A DNA stretch of 34,073 bases from Candidatus Omnitrophota bacterium (lineage in GTDB: Bacteria; Omnitrophota; Gorgyraeia; Duberdicusellales; 4484-171), in contig JALOCC010000016.1 of NCBI GenBank assembly GCA_023227945.1, positions 1 to 34,073 of the forward strand, given 5' to 3'. Position numbers and translations under genes: made by a program. Below, piece after piece: positions 8,519 to 16,146 of this stretch. Below the pieces are notes generated by a model, which saw nothing but the letters and a program-made list of their open reading frames with translations, searched no databases and had not been told where the DNA came from. The number at the start of each line of letters is the position of its first letter. The stretch's first letter is position 1.

Positions 8519-9808
8519 TTACAACCCTGCGCGCTTATAAATTTTATCTATGTTATCAAGATAAGTATAGGGATTGAATATTTCTTCTATTTCTTTTTTT
8601 GTAAGGTATTGATTTATTTTTTTATCTTTAGCAACCTCTTCTTTGAAATTGGAATTATTGTTTATGACATCCAAAGATACATTCTGCACGATGTCATAGG
8701 CGAGCATCCTGGCAAGCCCTTTCTCCATAAGTTTAAGCAATATTTTTTGGGAATAAATCAGTCCCCGGTTAAGCTCGATATTATTTAGCATATTTTCCCG
8801 GTTTACCCGTAATCCCTTTACGACCTCTTCGCTCTTTTTTATCATATAATCAGCAATTATAGTTGAATCAGGAATAATTATCCGTTCAACCGACGAATGA
8901 GAGATATCTCTTTCGTGCCATAGATTAATGTTTTCGTAAGCAACCAGCATATTTCCGCGAAGCAGCCGCGCAAGGCCGCAAAGACGCTCACAAATAATAG
9001 GGTTTTGCTTGTGAGGCATAGCGCTTGAGCCTTTCTGCCCTTTATAGAACGGCTCTTTTGCTTCAGCTACCTCAGTGCGATGCAAATGCCGTATTTCGGT
9101 AGCAAATCTTTCGAGTGTTGAGCCAACGAGAGAAAGTAACGAGAGGTAATATGCAAACCTTTCTCTGGAAACTATCTGTGTTGAAATTTTTGCGTAGTTT
9201 ATCCCTATTTTTTTACAGATATATTCCTCTATTTTCGGGCTAAAGTGCGCAAAAGTGCCTACCGCACCGGAAATTTTTCCGCTGGCTACATATTCCAGGC
9301 TTTCCTTAAGCAAGCCATACTCTCTTTTAAGGTCATCATAAAGATATAAAAATTTAAGGCCGAAGGAATAAATTTCCGCGTGCACACCATGCGTTCTTGC
9401 TACACACAAAAATTCTTTATACTTTTGAGCTTTTCCCGCAACTGCCTTGATAAGCGAGTCGAGGTCTTTTAGAATAATAGCTGTTGCATCTTTTATCTGC
9501 CAGGCCAATGTCGTATCGAGCAGGTCAGAAGAAGTCATCCCTGCATGAAGGTATTTTGCCGACTTGCCTATCTGGGGAGATATGCTTTTTATAAATGCAA
9601 TGATATCGTGGTGGGTTTTTTCTTCTATTTTTTTTATGCTTCGCACGGAAATCCTGGCTTTTCTCACCTTGGCTGCGTTTCCGCGGGGAATCTTTTTAGA
9701 GCCTTCGAGAGCTTCAACTAGAAGAGCCTCTATTTCAAGAAATCTTTTGAATTTCTCCTCGTCGCTCCAGATTTTTCCTATTTCTTTTGGAGTATATCTT
9801 TCAATCAT
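8519..9808 (-). CDS. purB: Adenylosuccinate lyase
   Basis: PurB cleaves SAICAR to AICAR and adenylosuccinate to AMP, releasing fumarate. The 429 residues match the bacterial/archaeal short form. Superfamily signatures are present: AGMTSSDLLDT (89-99), RTHGVHAE (138-145), and the flexible signature loop GSSAMPHKQNP (260-270) with the catalytic Ser. It is the first gene of the purine cluster in transcription order and is separated from purL by 60 bases with no evident signal. Confidence 0.97.
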   Translation of the reverse strand: MIERYTPKEIGKIWSDEEKFKRFLEIEALLVEALEGSKKIPRGNAAKVRKARISVRSIKKIEEKTHHDIIAFIKSISPQIGKSAKYLHAGMTSSDLLDTTLAWQIKDATAIILKDLDSLIKAVAGKAQKYKEFLCVARTHGVHAEIYSFGLKFLYLYDDLKREYGLLKESLEYVASGKISGAVGTFAHFSPKIEEYICKKIGINYAKISTQIVSRERFAYYLSLLSLVGSTLERFATEIRHLHRTEVAEAKEPFYKGQKGSSAMPHKQNPIICERLCGLARLLRGNMLVAYENINLWHERDISHSSVERIIIPDSTIIADYMIKKSEEVVKGLRVNRENMLNNIELNRGLIYSQKILLKLMEKGLARMLAYDIVQNVSLDVINNNSNFKEEVAKDKKINQYLTKKEIEEIFNPYTYLDNIDKIYKRAGL

Positions 9809-9997
9809 AAATGCACGCTAAAAAAGGCAATTGCATTACGAAAATCTGCAAATCGCCATATTTTATTATTTTATATGTAACGGATTAATTCTCTTGCCTT
9901 GCGGAAAAGTTGAGGTGAACAACAGAAACTGCTCACCCGGCCTAAGAAAATGTTACTTAAATATAATACCAGAACGAGCCTATTGCGTCAATCGAAT

Positions 9998-10046
9998 TCA
10001 CGAATTACCACGAATGGGAAACGGTTTTATTCGTGGTAATTCGTGA
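9998..10046 (-). repeat. Perfect 18-bp hairpin of the word ACGAATTACCACGAAT between the TIGR04073 gene and purB
   Basis: Positions 9998-10015 pair perfectly with 10029-10046 across a 13-nt spacer. It starts 13 bases after the stop codon of the upstream exported-protein gene and could end its transcript, but it lacks a T-run. The rest of the 250-base gap to purB (9809-9997) shows no gene or clear promoter. A related word (ACGAATTGCCACGAATTAC) occurs at 25741-25759. Confidence 0.7.
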
Positions 10047-10059
10047 TTAATGTTTTCAA

Positions 10060-10719
10060 TTACAAACCGCTATCCCAGGTCTTTTTATCAAAACCATCCC
10101 AAGGATATTTTTCGGATAAAGGATAACCATAGCCTTCAACATTATTAGGAAGGAAGAATGTTACAACATCATAAACACCGGAAGAAATTCTTCCCAGAGG
10201 ATAAACTATTGCCTTAGCTAAACCCTTAATCGGTTTGTCCTGGCTAAAACCTTTACCAATCTGAGCGGGCAAATCAAATATTCCAAGAGCGGCATTGATT
10301 ATGCCTCTCTTTGCTTTTTTACCTACAGGAGAGAATCCGTTATTCACAAGTGAATATTGCGTACCATCTTCCCACACATTTCTGCTATCTAAAGGTATGC
10401 CCACGCCTGCGTTATCTTTAGGATTAGGCAGGGCAAATGTTACTAATTCATATGCGCCATCTGCAGTGCGTCCAACACCATGAATTACTCCTCTAAAAAT
10501 ACCGAACGTGCCGCCGAGAATTTTATTCTTTTTTTCCTTGCCAAAGCCGCCCTTATAGCCTTTAACTATCTGATAAGGCACTTCTAACCAACCTGTAATC
10601 AGGTTTGTAAAACCCTGCTTTGCCTTTTCTACGGAAGATTGAACATATTTATCTTCGGCATACGCTGAAAAAGAAAGGACTAAACACAAAAGTAACACCA
10701 TAACCGAAATTCTTCTCAT
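10060..10719 (-). CDS. Exported TIGR04073-like (exosortase system-associated) protein with two domain copies
   Basis: A 219-residue protein with a signal peptide (about 1-21, cleavage after AYA). Two homologous segments follow: about 32-100 (KAKQGFTNLITGWLEVPYQI ... GRTADGAYELVTFALP) and about 136-192 (KAKRGIINAALGIFDLPAQI ... GRISSGVYDVVTFFLP). The pattern of a Gly-rich start, GW/FDLP, GxGR and Y(E/D)VVTF(x)LP matches the TIGR04073 family, usually encoded in genomes with exosortase/PEP-CTERM sorting. Most members have one copy; this has two. The ATG has a full AAAGGAGGTG ribosome site and a promoter at 10777-10804. No biochemical function is known for the family. Confidence 0.8.
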   Translation of the reverse strand: MRRISVMVLLLCLVLSFSAYAEDKYVQSSVEKAKQGFTNLITGWLEVPYQIVKGYKGGFGKEKKNKILGGTFGIFRGVIHGVGRTADGAYELVTFALPNPKDNAGVGIPLDSRNVWEDGTQYSLVNNGFSPVGKKAKRGIINAALGIFDLPAQIGKGFSQDKPIKGLAKAIVYPLGRISSGVYDVVTFFLPNNVEGYGYPLSEKYPWDGFDKKTWDSGL

Positions 10720-10776
10720 CTTGACACCTCCTTTAAATTTACAGAAACGGTTTTCCGCTTCTAGTGCTTACGTTAT

Positions 10777-10804
10777 ATTTTATCAATCAAAAAGAATAAG
10801 TCAA
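10777..10804 (-). promoter_or_regulatory. Sigma-70-type promoter for the TIGR04073-like gene
   Basis: On the minus strand TTGACT (-35, 10799-10804) is followed after 16 bases by TAAAAT (-10, 10777-10782). This is about 50-60 bases before the start codon at 10719. The -35 box overlaps the palindromic repeat at 10800-10844. Confidence 0.5.
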
Positions 10805-10844
10805 CCCTTCGGCACGCTCCGTTTGCTCAGGGTTGACCCTGAGC
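10800..10844 (-). repeat. CTTCGGC-GCTCAGG palindromic repeat with two competing hairpins
   Basis: GTCAACCCT (10800-10808) can pair with AGGGTTGAC (10829-10837), while GCTCAGGGT (10825-10833) can pair with ACCCTGAGC (10836-10844), so the two stems exclude each other. The wording belongs to a dispersed CCTTCGRC...GCTCAGG repeat class seen in many genomes; a relative lies inside apbE at 12833-12872. It sits just upstream of the TIGR04073 promoter, in the gap after panB. Confidence 0.6.
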
Positions 10845-10930
10845 AGCGCCTTTTAGCCCGGCTCAAAATCCGAAACTTGGGCGCCGTCGAATGGGTCAAT
10901 CGAGGTTTAGCATTAAAAAAGCTAAATGAA

Positions 10931-11797
10931 TCATAGCTTATTATTAGCTTTACATCCTGCCTGCTTTAATTCAACAAACATTTTTTTCCATTCGTTACTC
11001 TTGATAGAAAAAGTTTCTTTTGGCGCCGGAAATTTACCGGATTTGACATCTTTAATAAATCTTTCGGCTATTTTTTCAGTTTGCAATGAAAAATCAGCAT
11101 ATGCCCTTACGAATTTGGGTATGATTCTCTTGTAAAGGCCGATAACATCATAAAGCACGAGGACCTGGCCGTTACAAAATTTTCCGGCGCCGATACCTAT
11201 GGTTGGAACATCTATTGCTTGCGTAATGTAACGTGAAAGTTGATAAGGAACACATTCTAAAACTATTGCAAATACACCAAGCGAACAAAGAGTTTCTGCC
11301 TGGCGCATAATTATTTTTGCTGATTCTTTATCTTTGCCCTGCACCTTAAATCCACCCAAAAGATGCGCAGTCTGAGGGGTGAGGCCGATATGGCCCATTA
11401 CCGGTATTTTATTTTTGACGAGCTTTGAAATTACCTCCGGACAAGACTCAAACCATTCTATCTTAACTGCGTCAGCTCCGGCTTTGATAAATTTTTCTGC
11501 ATAATAAAGGCATTTTTTCGGATTCTTCTGATAGCTGGCATAGGGCATGTCAGCTACAACCAAACTTCTGGTTATAGCACCGGTAACAGCCTTTGTATGG
11601 TTAAGCATTTCATTAATACTTACTTTCTTTACATCTTCAAGGCCAAGCACAACATTCGCCAGAGAATCCCCAATCAAAACTATATCCAAATCAGTTGCAT
11701 CAAGCGCTTTGGCAAAAGAATAATCGTAGCAGGTAAGCATTGTAATTTTCCCTTTGCCCTTCTTTGCCTTAATTTGTTCTATGGTTATTTTACCCAT
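10931..11797 (-). CDS. panB: 3-methyl-2-oxobutanoate hydroxymethyltransferase (ketopantoate hydroxymethyltransferase)
   Basis: PanB transfers a hydroxymethyl group from methylene-tetrahydrofolate to alpha-ketoisovalerate, the first step of pantothenate/CoA synthesis. The 288 residues are slightly longer than the usual 260-280. Mg-binding residues are in place: D44 in LIGDSLANVVLG, D83 in VADMPYASY, E114 in VKIEWFE; the catalytic base E181 is in LECVP. GHIGLTPQ and PTIGIGAG are also present. An AAGGAAG ribosome site precedes the ATG. panC and panD are not in the window, and apbE upstream has no known link to this pathway. Confidence 0.96.
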   Translation of the reverse strand: MGKITIEQIKAKKGKGKITMLTCYDYSFAKALDATDLDIVLIGDSLANVVLGLEDVKKVSINEMLNHTKAVTGAITRSLVVADMPYASYQKNPKKCLYYAEKFIKAGADAVKIEWFESCPEVISKLVKNKIPVMGHIGLTPQTAHLLGGFKVQGKDKESAKIIMRQAETLCSLGVFAIVLECVPYQLSRYITQAIDVPTIGIGAGKFCNGQVLVLYDVIGLYKRIIPKFVRAYADFSLQTEKIAERFIKDVKSGKFPAPKETFSIKSNEWKKMFVELKQAGCKANNKL

Positions 11798-11819
11798 CTC
11801 TCTTCCTTGTTATTTGCCT

Positions 11820-11845
11820 TCTGGTTTCTGTACTCTGGTTTCTGT
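11820..11845 (-). repeat. Short direct repeat ACAGAAACCAGA between apbE and panB
   Basis: Two copies of TCTGGTTTCTGT (plus strand, 11820-11831 and 11834-11845), with partial copies beside them, overlap the apbE stop codon. It is a minor member of the word-repeat class seen in other gaps. Confidence 0.5.
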
Positions 11846-12906
11846 TATCTAAAGACATGCACTCTTTTCTGTTTACCTTCCTGCGTAACTAAAAATATTC
11901 TCATCGTTGATCGATACTTAGAAAGAAAATCATTTACTCCGGAAATTCCGCCTACAAAAAAAGCTGTAGCCAGCCCGTCAGCTGTTGTGCAATTCTTAGT
12001 TATAACGCTCGCACTTATTACGTGAGTAGCTACCGGAAATCCGGTGCGTGGGTCAATTATATGAGAATAGCGCTTGCCGCCTAAATCGAAGAATTGCTCA
12101 TAGTTGCCTGAAGTTGTTATTGCTTCATCTACAAGGTCTTCATTTTCGATTATACCTTCAATTTCGCTTGGGTTTTTTATCCCGACCCTCCAGGGATTTT
12201 TACGGTTTGTACCCAAACAATAAATATCTCCTCCGGCGTTTATAAGAGCGCTGGATATTCCTTTCTTCTTTAATGCAATTACCGCCTTATCTACCATGTA
12301 GCCTTCGGCGATTGCACCCAAATCAATTTTCAAGCCTTCTTTTTGAAGAGTAACTGTCGAATCTGCCGCATCTATTTTTATCTTATCCATACCGCAATTT
12401 TTCATAATGCTATCTATCGTCTCTTTTGACGGCAATTCTTTGATACTTCCCTTTTTAATAAGCTCTTTCCAGAAATCATAAAGGCTACCGTAACTTACAT
12501 CAAAAGCCCCGTTAGTCATTTGGTTTAGCTGCTGCGACAAGCGTAAAACTTCCAATAGTTCCGGTGAAACTTTAACGGGCGTATTATAAGTACTATTAAG
12601 CCGGCTTATCTCGGAATTTTTATCATAGAAATTAAATATTTTATCCAAGCGCTTAAACTCTTCATATACTATTTGTGACGCCCGCGCATCTGTTGACATT
12701 ACCTCAAGGAAAGTGCCTGCGATTACGAATTTATCTTTATGCATGGGCTTTGCGCAAGAAGTAAGAAATACAAGGCCAAAAAATAGAAACAAAAAGTCCA
12801 AATGGATAGCAGATAGCAGATTGCAGCGACCGAAGGAAATCCTGAGCGAGGCTAAAGGCCGAGTCGAAGGAATGGCAGATGTTTTTTTACCTGTTATTTG
12901 ACTCAT
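11845..12906 (-). CDS. apbE: FAD:protein FMN transferase (ApbE), lipoprotein
   Basis: ApbE attaches FMN through a phosphoester bond to Thr/Ser of secreted or membrane flavoproteins (for example RnfG/NqrC-like subunits) outside the cytoplasmic membrane. A lipoprotein signal ends in LTSC. The catalytic region shows the family motifs GLKIDLGAIAEGYMVDKA, INAGGDIYCLG, TSGNYEQFF, HIIDPRTGFPV and CTTADGLATAFFVGG (Mg/FAD site). I place the start at 12906, where ATGA overlaps the polX stop by four bases; an ATG at 12918 is also in frame. The stretch between start and signal sequence (TSAIPSTRPLASLRISFGRC...) is encoded by dispersed repeat DNA, so the n-region is unusually long. No target flavoprotein gene is nearby. 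Confidence 0.92.
   Translation of the reverse strand: MSQITGKKTSAIPSTRPLASLRISFGRCNLLSAIHLDFLFLFFGLVFLTSCAKPMHKDKFVIAGTFLEVMSTDARASQIVYEEFKRLDKIFNFYDKNSEISRLNSTYNTPVKVSPELLEVLRLSQQLNQMTNGAFDVSYGSLYDFWKELIKKGSIKELPSKETIDSIMKNCGMDKIKIDAADSTVTLQKEGLKIDLGAIAEGYMVDKAVIALKKKGISSALINAGGDIYCLGTNRKNPWRVGIKNPSEIEGIIENEDLVDEAITTSGNYEQFFDLGGKRYSHIIDPRTGFPVATHVISASVITKNCTTADGLATAFFVGGISGVNDFLSKYRSTMRIFLVTQEGKQKRVHVFR
12805..12881 (-). repeat. Word repeat and CCTTCGAC-GCTCAGG repeat within the 5' end of apbE
   Basis: On the plus strand GATAGCAGATAGCAGATTGCAG-type repeats (12805-12826) are followed by a GAAATCCTGAGCGAGGC ... CCGAGTCGAAGG segment. On the minus strand the latter reads CCTTCGACTCGG ... GCTCAGGATTTCCTTCGG. 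It encodes about 25 residues ahead of the lipoprotein signal without breaking the frame. It is related to the repeat at 10800-10844. Confidence 0.6.
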
Positions 12907-14657
12907 TTTTTTAACCATTTAATTACCCCATTTAAGGAAAGACAATTTATAATATCGCCCTTCTCCAGCCAGCCGCGCCTGGCAACAGCTACCCCTAATT
13001 CCATAGACCACAATTGATTAAGCTGATGGCTGTCTGTGCCTAATGTAAGCTTAACACCGTGTTTTTTAGCTCTCATCACATTAATATCGTTTAAGTCTAA
13101 TCTTTGCGGATAGCAATTTATCTCAAGGGCTACCTGGTTATCGGCTGCCGCACGGCAAATTTCATCAATATCAATATCATAGGCTTCCCGCGCGCCCCAT
13201 AATTTGCCTGTTGGATGAGCGATTATATTTGTATATTTATTTTTGCAGGCATTAACAATCCGTTTTGTAAGCTGTGCTTTTGTTTGTTTGAACCCAGAGT
13301 GTATCGCCGCAACGACCACGTCAAATTCTTTAAGCAAGTTATTTGAATAATCAAGCGTGCCGTCCGAGGCTATATCAACTTCTGTCCCGGCAAAAAGTTT
13401 TATTTTACTTTTTTGGTTTACTTTTTTAAGTTCTTTAAGTTTCTTATAAACTTCTTTCTCTGAAAGCCCTCCGGCAATTTTTAAGCTCTGCGAGTGGTCG
13501 CATATCGCAGCATATTCATAGTCAAACTCTTCCAGTTTTTTCGCGATATCCGCAATCGAGGCTAAGCCATCGCTGTATCTTGAATGGATATGGAAATCCC
13601 CTTTAATATCGTTCAATTCTATGAGCTTGGGTAATTTGTTTTCCAGCGCAGCGTCGATTTCTCCCCTGTCTTCTCTTAGCTCAGGAGGGATATACGCCAT
13701 TTTTAATAGTGAAAAAATTTCTTCTTCGGTTTTTCCGGCAAGTTTTTTATCTTTCTGTCCGCCAGAGGCGGGCCCGCCTGTATTTTTCATTGAGGTGGCA
13801 GGAAATACCCCGTATTCGTTTATTTTGTATCCCATTTTTATAGCAAGCTGGCGAAGCCGGATATTAAATTCTTTGGAGCCGGTAAAATATAAAAGCGCCG
13901 AGCCGAAACTTTCGTGTTTAAGGACACGCAAGTCTACCTGCATATTATTTTCCTTCGCGATTACCGAAGATTTTGTTTCTCCGTGCGCCAAAACTTCTTT
14001 GACCAAATCAAGATGTATAAATTTATCCATTACTTCCTTGGGTTTTTTTGAAGTAACAAGGATGTCTATATCTTTTATGGTATCTTTTTTCCTTCTTACC
14101 GAACCTGCCACCTCGATATCATCTATGGCTTTAAGGCTTTTTAACTTATCAACAAAACTTTTCGAAAGTAGCAAGCCAGAATTAAGCGTCTGCCTTTCCC
14201 CGCCTTTCCTTACAAGGTTAATGCCCCTTAAAATATTATCTTCGGTTTTTTCCCTTATACCTTCGAGTTTTAACAGTTTGCCGCTCTTGGCAGCCTTTTC
14301 TAATTTTTCTACCGTGTTTATCTTTAATTGCTCATATAGCTTTTTAACTGTTTTTGGGCCAAGCCCGGGTATTTCCATCATTGCGATAAGGCCCTGCGGA
14401 GTTTTTTTCTTAAGCTCTTCATAATACTTAAGACGGCCAGTTGCGGCAATTTCTTTAATTTTTACGGATAAATCTGCGCCGATACCGGGTATTGAAGTAA
14501 GTTCTTCTTTTTTAATTACCCCTTCAAGGTTTTCCTGTAAATTATCTACTGCCTGGGCTGCGCGCTCATAGGCACGGATTCTAAAAATATTTTCTCCCTT
14601 TAATTCCAGTATTTTAGCAATATCCCTGAAAATACGGGATACTTCTTGGTTTTTCAT
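12903..14657 (-). CDS. polX: Family X DNA polymerase / PHP 3'-5' exonuclease PolX
   Basis: PolX fills short gaps in base-excision repair and removes 3' ends with its PHP domain. The 584 residues are typical (about 570-580). In order: N-terminal helical and helix-hairpin-helix region with IPGIG (56-60) and IPGLGPKTV (96-104); Pol-beta palm with GSVRRKKDTIKDIDILV (185-201; D196 and D198 as metal ligands) and D242 in MQVDLRV; thumb; then the PHP domain from about 350 (DFHIHSRYSDG, CDHSQSLKIAGG, GTEVDI, AHPTGK, EINCYPQRLDL, GTDSH). Residues about 287-306 (ATSMKNTGGPASGGQKDKKL) are an insertion encoded partly by a GC-rich palindrome in the linker before AGKTEEEIF. It overlaps apbE by four bases. 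Confidence 0.96.
   Translation of the reverse strand: MKNQEVSRIFRDIAKILELKGENIFRIRAYERAAQAVDNLQENLEGVIKKEELTSIPGIGADLSVKIKEIAATGRLKYYEELKKKTPQGLIAMMEIPGLGPKTVKKLYEQLKINTVEKLEKAAKSGKLLKLEGIREKTEDNILRGINLVRKGGERQTLNSGLLLSKSFVDKLKSLKAIDDIEVAGSVRRKKDTIKDIDILVTSKKPKEVMDKFIHLDLVKEVLAHGETKSSVIAKENNMQVDLRVLKHESFGSALLYFTGSKEFNIRLRQLAIKMGYKINEYGVFPATSMKNTGGPASGGQKDKKLAGKTEEEIFSLLKMAYIPPELREDRGEIDAALENKLPKLIELNDIKGDFHIHSRYSDGLASIADIAKKLEEFDYEYAAICDHSQSLKIAGGLSEKEVYKKLKELKKVNQKSKIKLFAGTEVDIASDGTLDYSNNLLKEFDVVVAAIHSGFKQTKAQLTKRIVNACKNKYTNIIAHPTGKLWGAREAYDIDIDEICRAAADNQVALEINCYPQRLDLNDINVMRAKKHGVKLTLGTDSHQLNQLWSMELGVAVARRGWLEKGDIINCLSLNGVIKWLKK
13757..13779 (-). repeat. GC-rich palindromic insertion inside polX
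   Basis: CCGCC-AGA-GGCGG (13759-13771) forms a stem and GGCGGGCCCGCC (13767-13778) is a perfect 12-nt palindrome, so two hairpins compete. It encodes the Gly/Pro-rich GGPASGG stretch in the linker between palm/thumb and PHP domains. The base composition stands out from the surrounding AT-rich gene. Confidence 0.65.
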
Positions 14658-14691
14658 AATTTATATCTTTATGAGTAGAGATATCCTATTA

Positions 14692-14789
14692 AACAATGAA
14701 TTTCAACCAATTTCGCGAAGCGAATTTCTATGAATTTCAACGGCAATTGAAATTGGTAGAAATTATGAAATTGATAGAAATTTATTGTT
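14692..14789 (-). repeat. Intergenic word repeat (GAAATTGGTAGAAAT) with inverted ends between queF and polX
   Basis: AACAATGAATTTC (14692-14704) matches GAAATTTATTGTT (14777-14789) in inverted orientation at 12 of 13 positions. Between them the word AATTTC/GAAATT recurs many times in both directions, with a small TTCGC-GAA-GCGAA hairpin at about 14713-14725. It fills nearly all of the 144-base gap; no promoter is evident. Confidence 0.65.
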
Positions 14790-14801
14790 TATCTTTATTC
14801 T

Positions 14802-15230
14802 CTACTTCTTTTTGTGGTGGACGGTAACTTTATTTTTTATGCCGCCTCTTATTGTAAATTCTGCAGTTATGGTTATTTCGTAAGGATTAAGTACTTTCTT
14901 TAAGTCCTCGATTACTTTATTTACCACATGCTCATTATATATTTTTATATTGCGGTAAGAATAAAGATAATACTTTAAAGACTTAAGTTCTATGAGTTTA
15001 GCCCTAGGGACATAATTAATGGTAAGGTTAGCAAAATCAGGCAGGCCGGAAAAAGGGCAGATTGAAGTAAATTCAGTTGTGCTTAATTCGACGTTTATTT
15101 TCTTTCCGGGATATTCGTATTCAATAGTTTGCAGAATTGAAGTATCTATATCTTTTGAAAGATATGTTTTGCCTATGGTTTTCTTAGCTTTTTCTTCAAG
15201 CGGGTCGATGCGTCTGTCTTCATAAATCAT
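14802..15230 (-). CDS. queF: NADPH-dependent 7-cyano-7-deazaguanine reductase (preQ0 reductase)
   Basis: QueF reduces the nitrile of preQ0 to preQ1 in queuosine biosynthesis. The open frame extends upstream to 15401 but overlaps recO; the family start is MIYEDRRIDPLEEKAKKT at 15230, giving 141 residues, normal for the short unimodular type. The covalent nucleophile is C58 in EFTSICPFSGLPDFANLTI, and the QueF/NADPH motif is ELKSLKYYLYSYRN (81-94), followed by YNEHVVNKV. The start lies 22 bases after the recO stop. No other queuosine genes are in view. Confidence 0.94.
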   Translation of the reverse strand: MIYEDRRIDPLEEKAKKTIGKTYLSKDIDTSILQTIEYEYPGKKINVELSTTEFTSICPFSGLPDFANLTINYVPRAKLIELKSLKYYLYSYRNIKIYNEHVVNKVIEDLKKVLNPYEITITAEFTIRGGIKNKVTVHHKKK

Positions 15231-15252
15231 AGCGGTTATTATACCAGAAGTT

Positions 15253-15975
15253 TTATGAAAGTTTAGGGGAAATATCGATATCCAAATGGCAGCAGAGAAA
15301 CTCTCGTAAAAGATAAGCCATTTCTTTTTCGCAAGTAACTGTCGGATTAATTCTAAGCGCCAGAGGAAAATCGTTGTTTTGGATATAAAATAAAGAAGCA
15401 ATCGTATCTGCGCCTATTTTCCTTGTGTCCTGTTCTTTTGCGCCGCATTTTTTACATACCAGCCCTCCTCTGGATACGCTAAATTGCGTTTCTTCGTCTG
15501 CTGGCTTATGACAGATGAGGCATTTTCCAAACTCCGGCTTAAAGCCGGAAAGAGTTAGAAATTTTATCAGAAAAACATATAAAGCTTTTTTTGCGCTTTC
15601 TCCCTTAAGCGAAGAAAGGCAATCTTTAAGCAATTGAAAAACTTCGGGATTTTTATCCAGCGGCTGCATGGTTTTATCTATCAGATTCAAAAAAATAGAC
15701 GCAACGGCTGCCCGTGAAATGTCGCTGCGTAAGAAATCATAATCACACACAAGGTCGGCAAAAGAAACAAGCCATATATCGCTTTTCTTTGGATAAAAAA
15801 CAAGCTCATTTAAACTAAGGCTATCCAGGTGAGAGGAAAATTCTTTTTTTTGCGTATAGAACCCTTTTAAAATACCGGTAATTTTGCCGAATTTCTGCGT
15901 ATAGAAAGAAGCAATTACGCTGGTTTCCCTGAAATTGTAACGCTTTAATAAAAAACCTAAATCTTTTGTAACCAT
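15253..15975 (-). CDS. recO: DNA repair protein RecO
   Basis: RecO anneals single strands and, with RecR and RecF, loads RecA on SSB-coated gaps. The 240 residues are a normal length. The N-terminal OB-fold opens with the typical KDLGFLLKRYNFRETSVIASFYTQKFGKI; a helical region with LTLSGFKPEFGKCLICHK follows, and the zinc site is C152, C155, C174 and C177 (CLIC...CKKC). It belongs to the ybeY-recO-queF run common beside phoH and era in bacteria; era is not found here. Confidence 0.94.
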   Translation of the reverse strand: MVTKDLGFLLKRYNFRETSVIASFYTQKFGKITGILKGFYTQKKEFSSHLDSLSLNELVFYPKKSDIWLVSFADLVCDYDFLRSDISRAAVASIFLNLIDKTMQPLDKNPEVFQLLKDCLSSLKGESAKKALYVFLIKFLTLSGFKPEFGKCLICHKPADEETQFSVSRGGLVCKKCGAKEQDTRKIGADTIASLFYIQNNDFPLALRINPTVTCEKEMAYLLREFLCCHLDIDISPKLS

Positions 15976-15994
15976 AGCTTAGGAAATCTTTATA

Positions 15995-16141
15995 AAATAA
16001 CCAATAACCAAGGTACAAGATACAAACAAATTCCAATATCCAATAACCAATGACCAAACAGTTTTATTCTTTTTCGTTTGGTTATTGGAATTTGATTATT
16101 GGTCATTGTTTGGTTATTGTATCTTGGAGCTTGGTTATTTA
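15995..16141 (-). repeat. Long inverted word repeat (CCAATAACCAA) between ybeY and recO
   Basis: Two arms of about 65 bases (15995-16060 and 16076-16141) are imperfect inverted copies made of AATAACCAA, ATTCCAATA, AAGATACAA and CAATGACCAA words, around an AT-rich loop of about 15 bases. A short open frame across it (15821-16057) is an artefact of the repeats. The right arm ends a few bases before the ybeY stop codon. Confidence 0.75.
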
Positions 16142-16146
16142 ATCAA

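Noticed and set aside
9831..10046. Short plus-strand frame in the gap between purB and the TIGR04073 gene
   Set aside because: It runs through the hairpin repeat and shows no ribosome site or recognisable protein.
10825..10844. GCTCAGGGT palindrome as a terminator of the panB-side transcript
   Set aside because: No T-run follows, it is upstream of the TIGR04073 gene in transcription order, and it belongs to a dispersed repeat class.
13621..14424. Long plus-strand open frame opposite polX
   Set aside because: It is the antisense shadow of a clear PolX gene, with no family resemblance and no ribosome site.
15231..15401. 57-codon N-terminal extension of queF
   Set aside because: It lies inside recO in another frame; QueF homology begins at the Met at 15230.
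15821..16057. Open frame of 78 codons between ybeY and recO
   Set aside because: It is read through the CCAATAACCAA repeat and overlaps recO; no ribosome site or family.
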